Shown here piece by piece: positions 7,341-14,587 of a stretch of DNA of 19,696 nucleotides; positions within the stretch are counted from its first letter, which is position 1, and each line of letters starts with the position of its first letter. The position numbers and the translations under genes are program-made. Source of the DNA: UBA10438 sp964432155 (GTDB lineage Bacteria; Bacteroidota; Ignavibacteria; Kapaibacteriales; Kapaibacteriaceae); assembly GCA_964432155.1 (NCBI GenBank), contig CAYSMF010000023.1:1-19696 (forward strand), in the 5' to 3' direction. The notes under the pieces were generated by a model, which saw only the letters and a program-made list of their open reading frames with translations, was not told where the DNA came from and ran no database searches.

Positions 7341-8333
7341 CTATGGAAGATGCGGGTCGCGATAGCGGGGATCTCGTGGTAGAAGTGTATCCGTAAGTGT
7401 CAGCAGGAATGCGATGATGTCTTTGCGCTGTGCATCATTCAACGATCCAATCGTACGAATGCGAGCGTCTGCATACGAAGCATGCAATGCAGGTGTGGCG
7501 TAGAACTCGAGCACGTCTCGCAGTCGACGATACCGTCCGTCGTGCATATAGGGGAATGTGATGGCGACATTGCGCAGAGAGGGTACGCGGAATCGATAAC
7601 GATCCTCGTCGCGCTGTGTCACACGGTACCGTCCTTCGTCGGGCATGATGGTATCAAGGGGCAGACCATTACTCGCGAAGTCATTATTCATGAAGTACGG
7701 TTCAGCATGACAACTCGCACAGCGTGCACGAAACAGGTCGAGTCCGCGCTGCTCGTTGTCGTTGAAGACAACCTTCCCGTCACGCATGGCATCGTATCGA
7801 GAGCTGCGACTCACAATCGATCCTGTAAATGCAGCGAGTGCTTCGAGGATGCGTGGAATCGTGATTTGCTTGTCGGCGTAGAGATGCGCTGCAAACTGCT
7901 GATAGCGGGGATGTGCAGCAACACGTGCCAGCACGTCGGGGAGCGTTGATCCCATCTCGGCATGTCCCGTGAGGGGATTCACTGACTGCATTGCAAGGTT
8001 TGCAAACGCTCCATCCCACATGAACGACGTCTGTTGCTGGAGGTTCTGGAGTGCTGGAACATTCCGTGTGCCGATGCGCCCCATCACGCCGTGACTCACG
8101 GCATGATCGATATGAGCGAATGCTGCAAACTGCTGGTGACATGTACCACAGCTCGTCGAGCTATCCACCGAGAGTGTAGGATCGTAAAAGAGGTAGCGTC
8201 CGAACTCGCGCAGAGTGTCGGATGACTGTGCAGCAGAAGCATCAACGGTATGCGATGTCGATCGTGCGACCAGCACGACAGCAATCACAGCCGCGAAGAT
8301 GATCACCCAACTACCGATTCGCACGGAAGGCAC
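7341..8333 (-). CDS. mbnH: Di-haem cytochrome c peroxidase/MauG-family enzyme, MbnH-like
   Basis: A 330-residue periplasmic di-haem c protein. The N-terminus has a hydrophobic segment (about 8-23), acting as a signal peptide or anchor. Two c-type haem sites are present: CGTCH (62-66) and CASCH (205-209). FMWDGAFANL (104-113), the central helices, and RVPSLRNVAITFPYMHDG (249-266) are characteristic of the CcpA/MauG superfamily. The partner mbnP is directly upstream with a 23-base overlap, which places this among MbnH-type members. MbnH oxidises a Trp of MbnP to kynurenine through a bis-Fe(IV) state rather than acting mainly as a peroxidase. That role is known for the family and inferred here from context. 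The start is a GTG at 8333. A plain cytochrome c peroxidase is the alternative if the pair assignment failed. Confidence 0.88.
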   Translation of the reverse strand: MPSVRIGSWVIIFAAVIAVVLVARSTSHTVDASAAQSSDTLREFGRYLFYDPTLSVDSSTSCGTCHQQFAAFAHIDHAVSHGVMGRIGTRNVPALQNLQQQTSFMWDGAFANLAMQSVNPLTGHAEMGSTLPDVLARVAAHPRYQQFAAHLYADKQITIPRILEALAAFTGSIVSRSSRYDAMRDGKVVFNDNEQRGLDLFRARCASCHAEPYFMNNDFASNGLPLDTIMPDEGRYRVTQRDEDRYRFRVPSLRNVAITFPYMHDGRYRRLRDVLEFYATPALHASYADARIRTIGSLNDAQRKDIIAFLLTLTDTLLPRDPRYRDPHLP

Positions 8334-9042
8334 TCGGAATCATGTTCATCATCGGTGCGGCGGCGCGCACATCGGTAACTATCGGCGTTGAAGCGAAGTT
8401 GATGCGACATGCATCAAGCCACAGTCCAACATCAAACGTTACTCCAACGGATACGTCGCGTGGTCCAACTACGAGCGGTCGTGCAAAGCGAAGGGTAACC
8501 CAGCGCGTATTCTGATGGGGGTGGGCGAATCCACCGAGATGGTATTCAATCATGTTCTTCGGCTGTTTCGAGCTTGGACTCGTGCCTTCGACCTTCACGA
8601 AGATGAAGCCCGTAGCCCAGGTCCAGTACATCCCATTGAGTGGGTCGAGAGCCCCCTCGAGCGGACCCCCCGTGTTGTGGATGCTGTCGACTCCGACCAT
8701 GAAGGTGAGCCCGGTGTAGGTTCCATTGGGCACATCGTGCAGGGTGACATTGCCCGATGCACTGTCCTCGGCATCGATAAGCACGTGATCTGCCAGGATG
8801 TATCGGGCCTTGTCGATTCGTTCAAGCGTGATATGACCGAGGTAGTACTTCACGGCAGACAGGGTAAACTGCTGTCCGAGGCGGCTTGCATACTGTGCAG
8901 TGCCCAGCGCGCAAGGCTTCCCGTGAACCGCTGTTGTGAAGTTCAGGCGGACACTGCGAGCCTGAGCTGACGCTAGCTGTGCTGGCCCCAGAATCCCAAG
9001 AACCACGCAACCCAGCAGCGTGATGTGTCGGATCCACATCAT
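8311..9042 (-). CDS. mbnP: MbnP family protein (metallo-mystery pair copper-site partner)
   Basis: A 243-residue periplasmic protein with a signal peptide ending near AQLASA (about 26). The body matches MbnP-type proteins: LSAVKYYLGHITLERI (61-76), VPNGTYTGLTFMVGVDS (104-120), GALDPLNGMYWTWATGFIF (130-148), IEYHLGGF (165-172) and a terminal MMNMIPSAF. In studied members a Trp is oxidised to kynurenine by the neighbouring MbnH and helps bind copper. Trp140 and Trp142 in the MYWTW block are conserved-looking candidates, but I cannot tell which would be modified. The family was originally described with a four-Cys motif; here the mature protein has only Cys44 and Cys212. The start ATG at 9042 follows AGGGGGT (9054-9048) by 5 bases; a second ATG at 9039 follows immediately. 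It is first in the seven-gene minus-strand run. Confidence 0.88.
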   Translation of the reverse strand: MMWIRHITLLGCVVLGILGPAQLASAQARSVRLNFTTAVHGKPCALGTAQYASRLGQQFTLSAVKYYLGHITLERIDKARYILADHVLIDAEDSASGNVTLHDVPNGTYTGLTFMVGVDSIHNTGGPLEGALDPLNGMYWTWATGFIFVKVEGTSPSSKQPKNMIEYHLGGFAHPHQNTRWVTLRFARPLVVGPRDVSVGVTFDVGLWLDACRINFASTPIVTDVRAAAPMMNMIPSAFRANR

Positions 9043-9070
9043 CGTCTACCCCCTGTAGAAACCGCTATTG

Positions 9071-9085
9071 ACCGCAAACCGCGGT
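9071..9085. repeat. Short inverted repeat ACCGC-N5-GCGGT upstream of mbnP
   Basis: ACCGC at 9071-9075 and GCGGT at 9081-9085 are inverted copies around AAACC; an 8-base palindrome ACCGCGGT (9078-9085) overlaps the second arm. A third ACCGC lies at 9061. The repeat falls just downstream of the predicted mbnP -7 element, a position suitable for an operator or a small leader hairpin. At 5 bases per arm it could be chance. Confidence 0.25.
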
Positions 9086-9095
9086 AAATGCCGCC

Positions 9096-9103
9096 CAAAC
9101 ATA
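9096..9103 (-). promoter_or_regulatory. Bacteroidota-type -7 element (TATGTTTG) for the mbnP operon
   Basis: On the minus strand TATGTTTG fits the TAnnTTTG -7 consensus of the primary sigma factor of Bacteroidota exactly. I see no matching TTTG -33 element at the usual distance. Its position, 54 bases upstream of the mbnP ATG, would start the transcript near 9088 and give a leader of about 45 bases carrying the AGGGGGT ribosome binding site. Confidence 0.4.
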
Positions 9104-9143
9104 CGCCATTCTTGGTGCTGTTGGTCAGGGGGCGTTTTTTTGT

Positions 9144-9172
9144 TTTGATGGCATTGTGCTTTGGTTATTTTG
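9144..9172 (+). promoter_or_regulatory. Candidate promoter for the SusC/SusD pair
   Basis: TTTG (9144-9147) and TATTTTG (9166-9172), spaced by 18 bases, resemble the Bacteroidota -33/-7 pair, but the second element lacks one base of the TAnnTTTG consensus. It would give a leader of roughly 155 bases before the ATG at 9334. The region is T-rich, so chance similarity is possible. Confidence 0.25.
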
Positions 9173-9333
9173 ACGGGTGCATGCGGGTGCTGGGACCACC
9201 AAGCAGTGCATACATCGTACATCAACAGTGTACCAGTCAATCGGGGAATCATAACGTCGGACCGCGCTCACCAGCGCTCACATACATTCAGAAGAAAAGT
9301 CCACTTTTTTCATCCACTCTTCAGTGCAGGAGT

Positions 9334-12300
9334 ATGAAACACTTTTTCTCTCTGGTTCTGGTTCTTTGCTCAGCGGTTGTGGTGACCGTCGCACAGGACA
9401 GAACAATTAAGGGAACGGTCACAGACAGTGACGGTTCTGCAATCGCCGGGGCTACCATCCAGGTTAAGGGCACAAAAGGCGGTGCCTACTCAAAGAAGGA
9501 TGGGTCGTATACCATCAAGGCTAGCAACGGTGCTACCCTTGTATTCCGATCGATCGGAAAGCTGTTGAAGGAAGTTGCCGTTGGGACGGATGACGTCATC
9601 AACGTCACGATGCAAAACGACAAGAGCACAGAGTCGGAAGTGGTTGTTACCGCTATCGGCCTCGACCGCTCGAAGAAGTCGCTGGGATACGCAACCCAGG
9701 AAGTCAAGAGTGACGAGATCATTAACTCACGCGAGACCAACATCGTGAACTCCCTCGCCTCGCGCGTAGCTGGTGTTCAGGTGAACAGCTCGACGGGTGT
9801 TCCTGGTGCATCGTCGTACATCCGCATTCGCGGTTCGTCCTCGCTGACGGGTAACAACCAGCCATTGTTCGTTGTCGACGGTATTCCGATTGACAACTCG
9901 CAAGTCTCCTCGGATAACACTGTTGCCTCGGTTGCCTACTCAAACCGTGCAATGGATATCGACCCGAACAATATCGAGAGCATGAACGTCCTGAAGGGAC
10001 CAGCCGCTACGGCGCTCTACGGTATTCGTGCAGCTGGTGGTGCTATCATCATCACGACGAAGAAGGGTAAAGCCACAGAAGGTGGCAAGATCAATGTGAA
10101 TGTCTCTGGTTCATGGGCATTCGATCAAGTCAATAAGCTTCCTGAGCTACAAGACAAGTACTCACAGGGTGCTGGCGGACGTTATGCATTCAGCTCGGGT
10201 GCTTCGCGCTCGTGGGGTGCACGCATCGATACACTCTACTACGACGGCAACGCGAATTACAAGTGGGATCGTCGCGGTGCTATTGTTGGCAAGTCGAATC
10301 CAGCAGCTCAAACGCCTGTAACGCCGATCAACAACTATGATTCGTTCTTCCGCACTGGCCTTACACAGAACCAGTCGGTAACGCTCTCTGGTGGTAGCGC
10401 AACAGCAAACTTCTTGCTGTCGTTCTCGAACTTGGTGTCTGACGGTGTTGTGCCAAACTCAACATGGGCACGTCGCAACCTGAAGCTCAGCAGCAGTGCA
10501 GTTATCGCGCCGAACCTCACGGCATCGGCAAACATTAACTACGCAAACTCTGGTGGTACACGTATCCAGCAGGGCTCGAATATTTCGGGTGTCATGCTCG
10601 CACTTGTTCGTACTCCGCCAACATTCGACAATGCGAATGGCTATGGTAAGGATGCTGTGAATACACCAAACGCATACATGTTTGCTGATGGTACACAGCG
10701 CACCTATCGCGCGGGTCTTGGCTATGACAATCCGTTCTTCACAGTGAACGAGAATCCGTTCACGGATAATGTGAATCGCGTGTTTGGTAACATCCAACTC
10801 GACTGGGGTATCACGAAGGGTCTCGACCTGATGTACCGCCTCGGTATGGACTACTACAACGACCGTCGCGAGCAGTTCTTTGCCAAGAACGCGCGTGCCT
10901 TCCCATCTGGTCGCAACTTCACGGACGAGAGCAACCTTACCGACATCACATCGGATCTCATCCTGACGTACAACGTCGACCTGACAGACGACATTCATCT
11001 CCAAGCACTTGCTGGACAGAACTTGTACTCAAACAACTTCGCGTTCAACTACGTGCAGCGTGATGGTGCTGGCGCGCTGGGTCAGCCACCACCCCCACTG
11101 TATGCAACAACGATCGCTTCGTCGAACAACACCGGCAAGCGTACAATGGCATACTACGGTGATATCCGTCTCGACTACCGCAATGCGCTCTTCTTGAACA
11201 TCACGGGTCGTAACGAATGGTCAACAACGCTTCCTGAAGCGAACAACTCGTTCTTCTACCCATCGGTGTCTGCCGCTGCCGTGCTTACGGAACTCGTCCC
11301 AAGCATGAAGAGCGACGCTCTTAGCTACCTCAAGGTTCGCGCGAATGTTGCTACAGTCGGTAAGGACGCACCATTCGGTGGTACAATCACGGGCTACTCA
11401 CGTGGTGGGTTCGCTGACGGTTGGACAAACGGTATCACGTTCCCATTCTCGAGCGTTATCGGTCTGAGCCGCAACGATCTGCTTGCGAATCCAGATCTTA
11501 AGCCTGAGTCGACAACATCATACGAACTCGGCTTCGATGCTGCGTTCCTTGATGGTCGCATCACGCTCGACTTCAACTACTACTACCAGCTGTCAGACAA
11601 TCAGATCTTCGCCGTGCCAATCGCTTCTTCGAGCGGCTATAGCTCACAGCTGAAGAACGCTGGTTCGATGAGCAACTCGGGTATCGAAGCTGTACTCGGT
11701 ATCACACCAATTCAAACAGCTGACTTCAGCTGGAACATGCTCTTCAACTTCACACGAAACGTGAACAAGGTTGAGAAGCTCGCACCTGGTGTCGATAACA
11801 TCTTCCTCGGTGGCTTCGTTGGTTCATCGGTTCGTGCAGTTGAAGGTCAGCCATACGGTTCGATCTACGGCTTCGGCTGGGCACGCAACGCAAACGGCGA
11901 TGTTCTGATCGACGACGATCCGAACTCTGACAACTACGGTTATCCAATCCTCGACCCAGAAGAGAAGTCATTCGGAAACTTCAACCCAGACTTCCTCCTC
12001 GGTATCCGCAACACATTCACATGGAAGGGCCTGAGCCTCGGTATCCAGCTTGACATCCGTCAAGGTGGTGTGATGTGGAACGGTACACGTGGCGCGCTCT
12101 ACTTCTTTGGTACACACAAGGAAACAGAGAACCGCGAAGGCACAAAGGTCTTCACAGGTGTCAAGGCTTCAAATGGTGCAGTGAACGACATCGAAGCTGC
12201 ATACGGCGAGTCTTGGTTGTCGCTTGGTAACGGTAACGGCTTCTTCGGTAGCAACACAGAAGACTTCATTGAGGATGCCAGCTGGATCCGTCTGCGTGAG

Positions 12301-12519
12301 CTCACACTCTCGTACACGATTCCAACAGAGATCATGGCTTCAACGCCATTCAGCGGCTTGACGATTGCATTCACAGGTCGCAACCTCTGGCTGAGCACAC
12401 CATACAAGGGTGTTGATCCAGAAACATCGCTCCTCGGCGCATCGAGTGGTCAAGGTCTTGACTACTTCAATATGCCTGGTACAAAGAGCTATGTCTTCTC
12501 GTTCAACCTCAACTTCTAA
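9334..12519 (+). CDS. SusC/RagA family TonB-linked outer-membrane receptor
   Basis: A 1061-residue TonB-dependent transporter of the SusC class. The signal peptide is residues 1-20 (ends VTVA before QD). A carboxypeptidase-regulatory-like domain spans about 23-95 (IKGTVTDSDGSAIAGATIQV). The SusC linker SEVVVTAIG is at 101-109. The plug domain (about 110-245) carries the hallmark blocks IRIRGSSSLTGNNQPLFVV (163-181), DGIPID, and LKGPAATALYGIRAAGGAII (220-239). The remainder is a 22-strand-type barrel ending in FSFNLNF. Such receptors import glycans, peptides or other large ligands with a SusD lid using TonB energy. No glycoside hydrolase, peptidase, sigma or anti-sigma gene accompanies it, so the ligand is unknown. 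The frame is open from 9088, but the ATG at 9334 is chosen because it begins the signal peptide. Asn AAC, Lys AAG, Gly GGT and Thr ACA dominate the codons, suggesting high expression. Confidence 0.95.
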   Translation: MKHFFSLVLVLCSAVVVTVAQDRTIKGTVTDSDGSAIAGATIQVKGTKGGAYSKKDGSYTIKASNGATLVFRSIGKLLKEVAVGTDDVINVTMQNDKSTESEVVVTAIGLDRSKKSLGYATQEVKSDEIINSRETNIVNSLASRVAGVQVNSSTGVPGASSYIRIRGSSSLTGNNQPLFVVDGIPIDNSQVSSDNTVASVAYSNRAMDIDPNNIESMNVLKGPAATALYGIRAAGGAIIITTKKGKATEGGKINVNVSGSWAFDQVNKLPELQDKYSQGAGGRYAFSSGASRSWGARIDTLYYDGNANYKWDRRGAIVGKSNPAAQTPVTPINNYDSFFRTGLTQNQSVTLSGGSATANFLLSFSNLVSDGVVPNSTWARRNLKLSSSAVIAPNLTASANINYANSGGTRIQQGSNISGVMLALVRTPPTFDNANGYGKDAVNTPNAYMFADGTQRTYRAGLGYDNPFFTVNENPFTDNVNRVFGNIQLDWGITKGLDLMYRLGMDYYNDRREQFFAKNARAFPSGRNFTDESNLTDITSDLILTYNVDLTDDIHLQALAGQNLYSNNFAFNYVQRDGAGALGQPPPPLYATTIASSNNTGKRTMAYYGDIRLDYRNALFLNITGRNEWSTTLPEANNSFFYPSVSAAAVLTELVPSMKSDALSYLKVRANVATVGKDAPFGGTITGYSRGGFADGWTNGITFPFSSVIGLSRNDLLANPDLKPESTTSYELGFDAAFLDGRITLDFNYYYQLSDNQIFAVPIASSSGYSSQLKNAGSMSNSGIEAVLGITPIQTADFSWNMLFNFTRNVNKVEKLAPGVDNIFLGGFVGSSVRAVEGQPYGSIYGFGWARNANGDVLIDDDPNSDNYGYPILDPEEKSFGNFNPDFLLGIRNTFTWKGLSLGIQLDIRQGGVMWNGTRGALYFFGTHKETENREGTKVFTGVKASNGAVNDIEAAYGESWLSLGNGNGFFGSNTEDFIEDASWIRLRELTLSYTIPTEIMASTPFSGLTIAFTGRNLWLSTPYKGVDPETSLLGASSGQGLDYFNMPGTKSYVFSFNLNF

Positions 12520-12556
12520 TCACCCGTACCGAAGAAACATTTCAGGACACATAACC

Positions 12557-13903
12557 ATGAGAAAACTCATTTCCATTGGGCTTTGCTCCGCGTTTCTCGC
12601 TGTGTTTACGGCGTGTAACTGGATCGATCCAGAGCTCAATGTAGACCCTAACCAACCAGCGACAGCAGACTACAATCTTGTTCTGCCAGTAGCTCAGGCT
12701 TCCGTAGCATATGTGCAAGGGGGCGATTTCGGACGGTATGCAAGCGTTCTCACGCAGCATAACATCGGTCTTGATCGTCAGCACTTGGGTATCTACAACT
12801 ACCAATTCACCGGCACCGACGTCAACAACGCTTGGGAAGGTGTCTACTCTGGTCCGCTCAGCGATCTTAAGATTCTGATGGACCGTGCAGAGGCCGATGG
12901 TGCTAACAGCTACCTTGGCGTGTTCCAGGTAATGTATGCATACACGATGCTGATGGTGACAGACCTCTGGGGCGATGCTCCAAACTCTGACGCTCTTCGT
13001 GGCGCTGCAGCAACACAGCCAAAGTACGACACGCAAGAAGCCATCTACACAGCGATGAATGCATTGCTCGACAAGGCGCTTGGCAACCTCACGGGTACAG
13101 CCAGTGTGCTGAAGCCAGGCAGCGATGACTTCATCTACGGCGGTAACCTTTCGAAGTGGACGAAGGCAGCATGGGGCCTCAAGGCTCGCATCGCTATCCA
13201 CCGCGTAAAGCGTGACGCTGCAGCTGGTGCTGTTGCGATTGATGCAGTGAGCAAGGCAATGGCAAGCAATGGCGACGACATGCAGTTTGCATTCGGTGCG
13301 GCTGAAACTGAGGGCAATCCTTGGTATCAGTTCAACACACAGCGTGGCGACATTGCTGTTGGTCCAAAGCTTGCTGAACTGATGAACGCTACGAACGACC
13401 CACGTCGTCCGTTGTTCGGTGTGCCGGATTCAACTGGCGCGCTCACAACAGAGTCGGGCATGGGCGATCTGTACAGCGGAATCTCATCAGCTGTTCCAAT
13501 GCTGACCTACACAGAGATGAAGTTCATCGAAGCAGAAGCAAAGTCGCGCATTGGCGATGGTCCTGGCGCACATGCTGCATACATCGCAGCTGTAAAGGCT
13601 TCGCTTGAGCGCTCTGGCGTTGCTGCAGCAGATGTAACAGCATACCTGGCACAACCAAGTGTTGATCCAGGTGCTGCGAACCTCACGCTTGCAAACATCA
13701 TGACGCAGAAGTACATCGCGATGTACACACAACCAGAATCGTTCACCGACTGGCGTCGCTCTGGCGTACCAGCGCTGACACCAGTCTCTGGAAGCAATGT
13801 GCCACGTCGCTTCCCATACCCACTCTCAGAACGTCTGTACAATGGCGCAAACATGCCAGCAGACCTCACGATCTTCGATCGCGTATGGTGGGATGTGCAG
13901 TAA
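12557..13903 (+). CDS. SusD/RagB-like nutrient-binding outer-membrane lipoprotein
   Basis: A 448-residue surface lipoprotein with signal MRKLISIGLCSAFLAVFTAC; Cys20 is the lipidation site. It then shows the pattern of the SusD-like_2 branch: NVDPNQPATADYNLVLPVAQ (28-47), NNAWEGVYSGPLSDL (90-104), and TDLWGDAPNSDAL (135-147), which corresponds to the family's D-x-[WY]-G-D-x-P signature. Late in the protein come TEMKFIEAEA, IMTQKYIAMY, and FTDWRRSGVPALTP. SusD proteins form the substrate-binding lid on the SusC barrel. The gene lies 37 bases after the SusC-like stop with no terminator between, so the two form an operon. An in-frame longer reading from 12410 overlaps the SusC-like gene and lacks a signal peptide, so it is rejected. 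The ligand is unknown. Confidence 0.94.
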   Translation: MRKLISIGLCSAFLAVFTACNWIDPELNVDPNQPATADYNLVLPVAQASVAYVQGGDFGRYASVLTQHNIGLDRQHLGIYNYQFTGTDVNNAWEGVYSGPLSDLKILMDRAEADGANSYLGVFQVMYAYTMLMVTDLWGDAPNSDALRGAAATQPKYDTQEAIYTAMNALLDKALGNLTGTASVLKPGSDDFIYGGNLSKWTKAAWGLKARIAIHRVKRDAAAGAVAIDAVSKAMASNGDDMQFAFGAAETEGNPWYQFNTQRGDIAVGPKLAELMNATNDPRRPLFGVPDSTGALTTESGMGDLYSGISSAVPMLTYTEMKFIEAEAKSRIGDGPGAHAAYIAAVKASLERSGVAAADVTAYLAQPSVDPGAANLTLANIMTQKYIAMYTQPESFTDWRRSGVPALTPVSGSNVPRRFPYPLSERLYNGANMPADLTIFDRVWWDVQ

Positions 13904-13925
13904 GAACGCACATGTCGTAAACAAC

Positions 13926-13960
13926 AAACGGCCCGATATGCAATGCATGTCGGGCCGTTT
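13926..13960. terminator. Rho-independent terminator after the SusC/SusD operon, possibly bidirectional
   Basis: AAACGGCCCGATATGCA (13926-13942) pairs with TGCATGTCGGGCCGTTT (13944-13960), perfectly apart from one T-G wobble; the innermost bases must form the loop. The stem has a GC-rich core (CGGCCCG), followed on the plus strand by ATGTTTTCC. Read from the other strand the stem is followed by GTTGTTTAC. It begins 23 bases after the SusD-like stop and also lies 67 bases beyond the convergent DUF6512-like stop, so it may serve both operons. Confidence 0.85.
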
Positions 13961-14026
13961 ATGTTTTCCTCTCAATGCTGCCGAGAGTGAACGTCGTTGT
14001 TGTTCGTTACAAATGTACGAAGTCAA

Positions 14027-14587
14027 TCATATTTCCGAACCAAAGATTGCAAGATCAGGAACATTGACGGTGAAGTACGCGAACACAAATGCGATGATGA
14101 TCAAGAGCACAATGCCAATGCGTTCATGCAGTGCTGTTGGCATACGTCTCATTACAGTGTCATGAAGAAGCACAGCGATCCATGATGCAACGCCATACAA
14201 CATGATGTCCACGACTACCATCATACTGCCAATGTCGACGAGTTGCTGAAGGATCAATGTGTAGGTGTAGTAGCCCGTCACGATGAAGATGTTCATTGCG
14301 ATGATGCCGAGCGAACGTCCGAGAATACTTGTTCGCTCATGCCGACGATATTCCCTCCAAGCATCGCGAACCATCAACACGAGTGTAGCCCCGTATCCAA
14401 GCTTAAGGTGCTCCCACACACTCTCGTTGACTGGAGCAACTAGACCGATGACATCGTTGAACCCCGTGAGCTGATAGATCGAATGCCATATCCATCCGGC
14501 GAAGAACAGCATCCAGAATTCGTCGCTGTCAACCCATCCGGTGAATATGGTATTCCAAAACCCTCTGCGATAGGTGATCGTGCTCAT
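14027..14587 (-). CDS. DUF6512-like integral membrane protein
   Basis: A 186-residue membrane protein with about five hydrophobic segments: 24-41, 63-74, 92-114, 122-141 and 157-173. The motif GLVAPVNESVWEHLKL (48-63), between the first two segments, is the characteristic block of the DUF6512 family; the C-terminal NVPDLAIFGSEI also resembles it. No activity is known for the family. The ATG at 14587 forms a 4-base ATGA overlap with the upstream MFS gene stop, fixing the start; the frame runs further upstream to 14701 but only inside the transporter gene. It is the last gene of the three-gene minus-strand operon and ends near a shared terminator. Coupling to the transporter suggests a related role, which is inference. 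Confidence 0.82.
   Translation of the reverse strand: MSTITYRRGFWNTIFTGWVDSDEFWMLFFAGWIWHSIYQLTGFNDVIGLVAPVNESVWEHLKLGYGATLVLMVRDAWREYRRHERTSILGRSLGIIAMNIFIVTGYYTYTLILQQLVDIGSMMVVVDIMLYGVASWIAVLLHDTVMRRMPTALHERIGIVLLIIIAFVFAYFTVNVPDLAIFGSEI

Larger units (their letters stand above)
9043..9333. other. Divergent intergenic control region between mbnP and the SusC-like gene
   Basis: This is the longest gene-free stretch in the window. It holds the mbnP ribosome binding site (AGGGGGT, 9048-9054), a short inverted repeat (9071-9085), a TAnnTTTG promoter element facing mbnP (9096-9103), a T-rich tract (9134-9146), and a weaker promoter-like pair facing the SusC-like gene (9144-9172). From about 9180 to 9333 I see no structured element other than AGGAG at 9328-9332. 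That sits only one base before the SusC-like ATG, closer than a normal Shine-Dalgarno. No ORF here looks real. Confidence 0.6.

Noticed and set aside
9088..9333. In-frame upstream extension of the SusC-like gene
   Set aside because: The ATG at 9334 starts a normal signal peptide; the extension would bury it and covers the promoter region.
10459..11004. 181-codon minus-strand open frame inside the SusC-like gene
   Set aside because: Val/Arg/Cys-rich shadow translation with no recognisable domain, inside an unambiguous gene.
12542..13201. 219-codon minus-strand open frame opposite the SusD-like gene
   Set aside because: Cys/Val-rich composition typical of antisense shadows; the SusD-like frame is fully supported.
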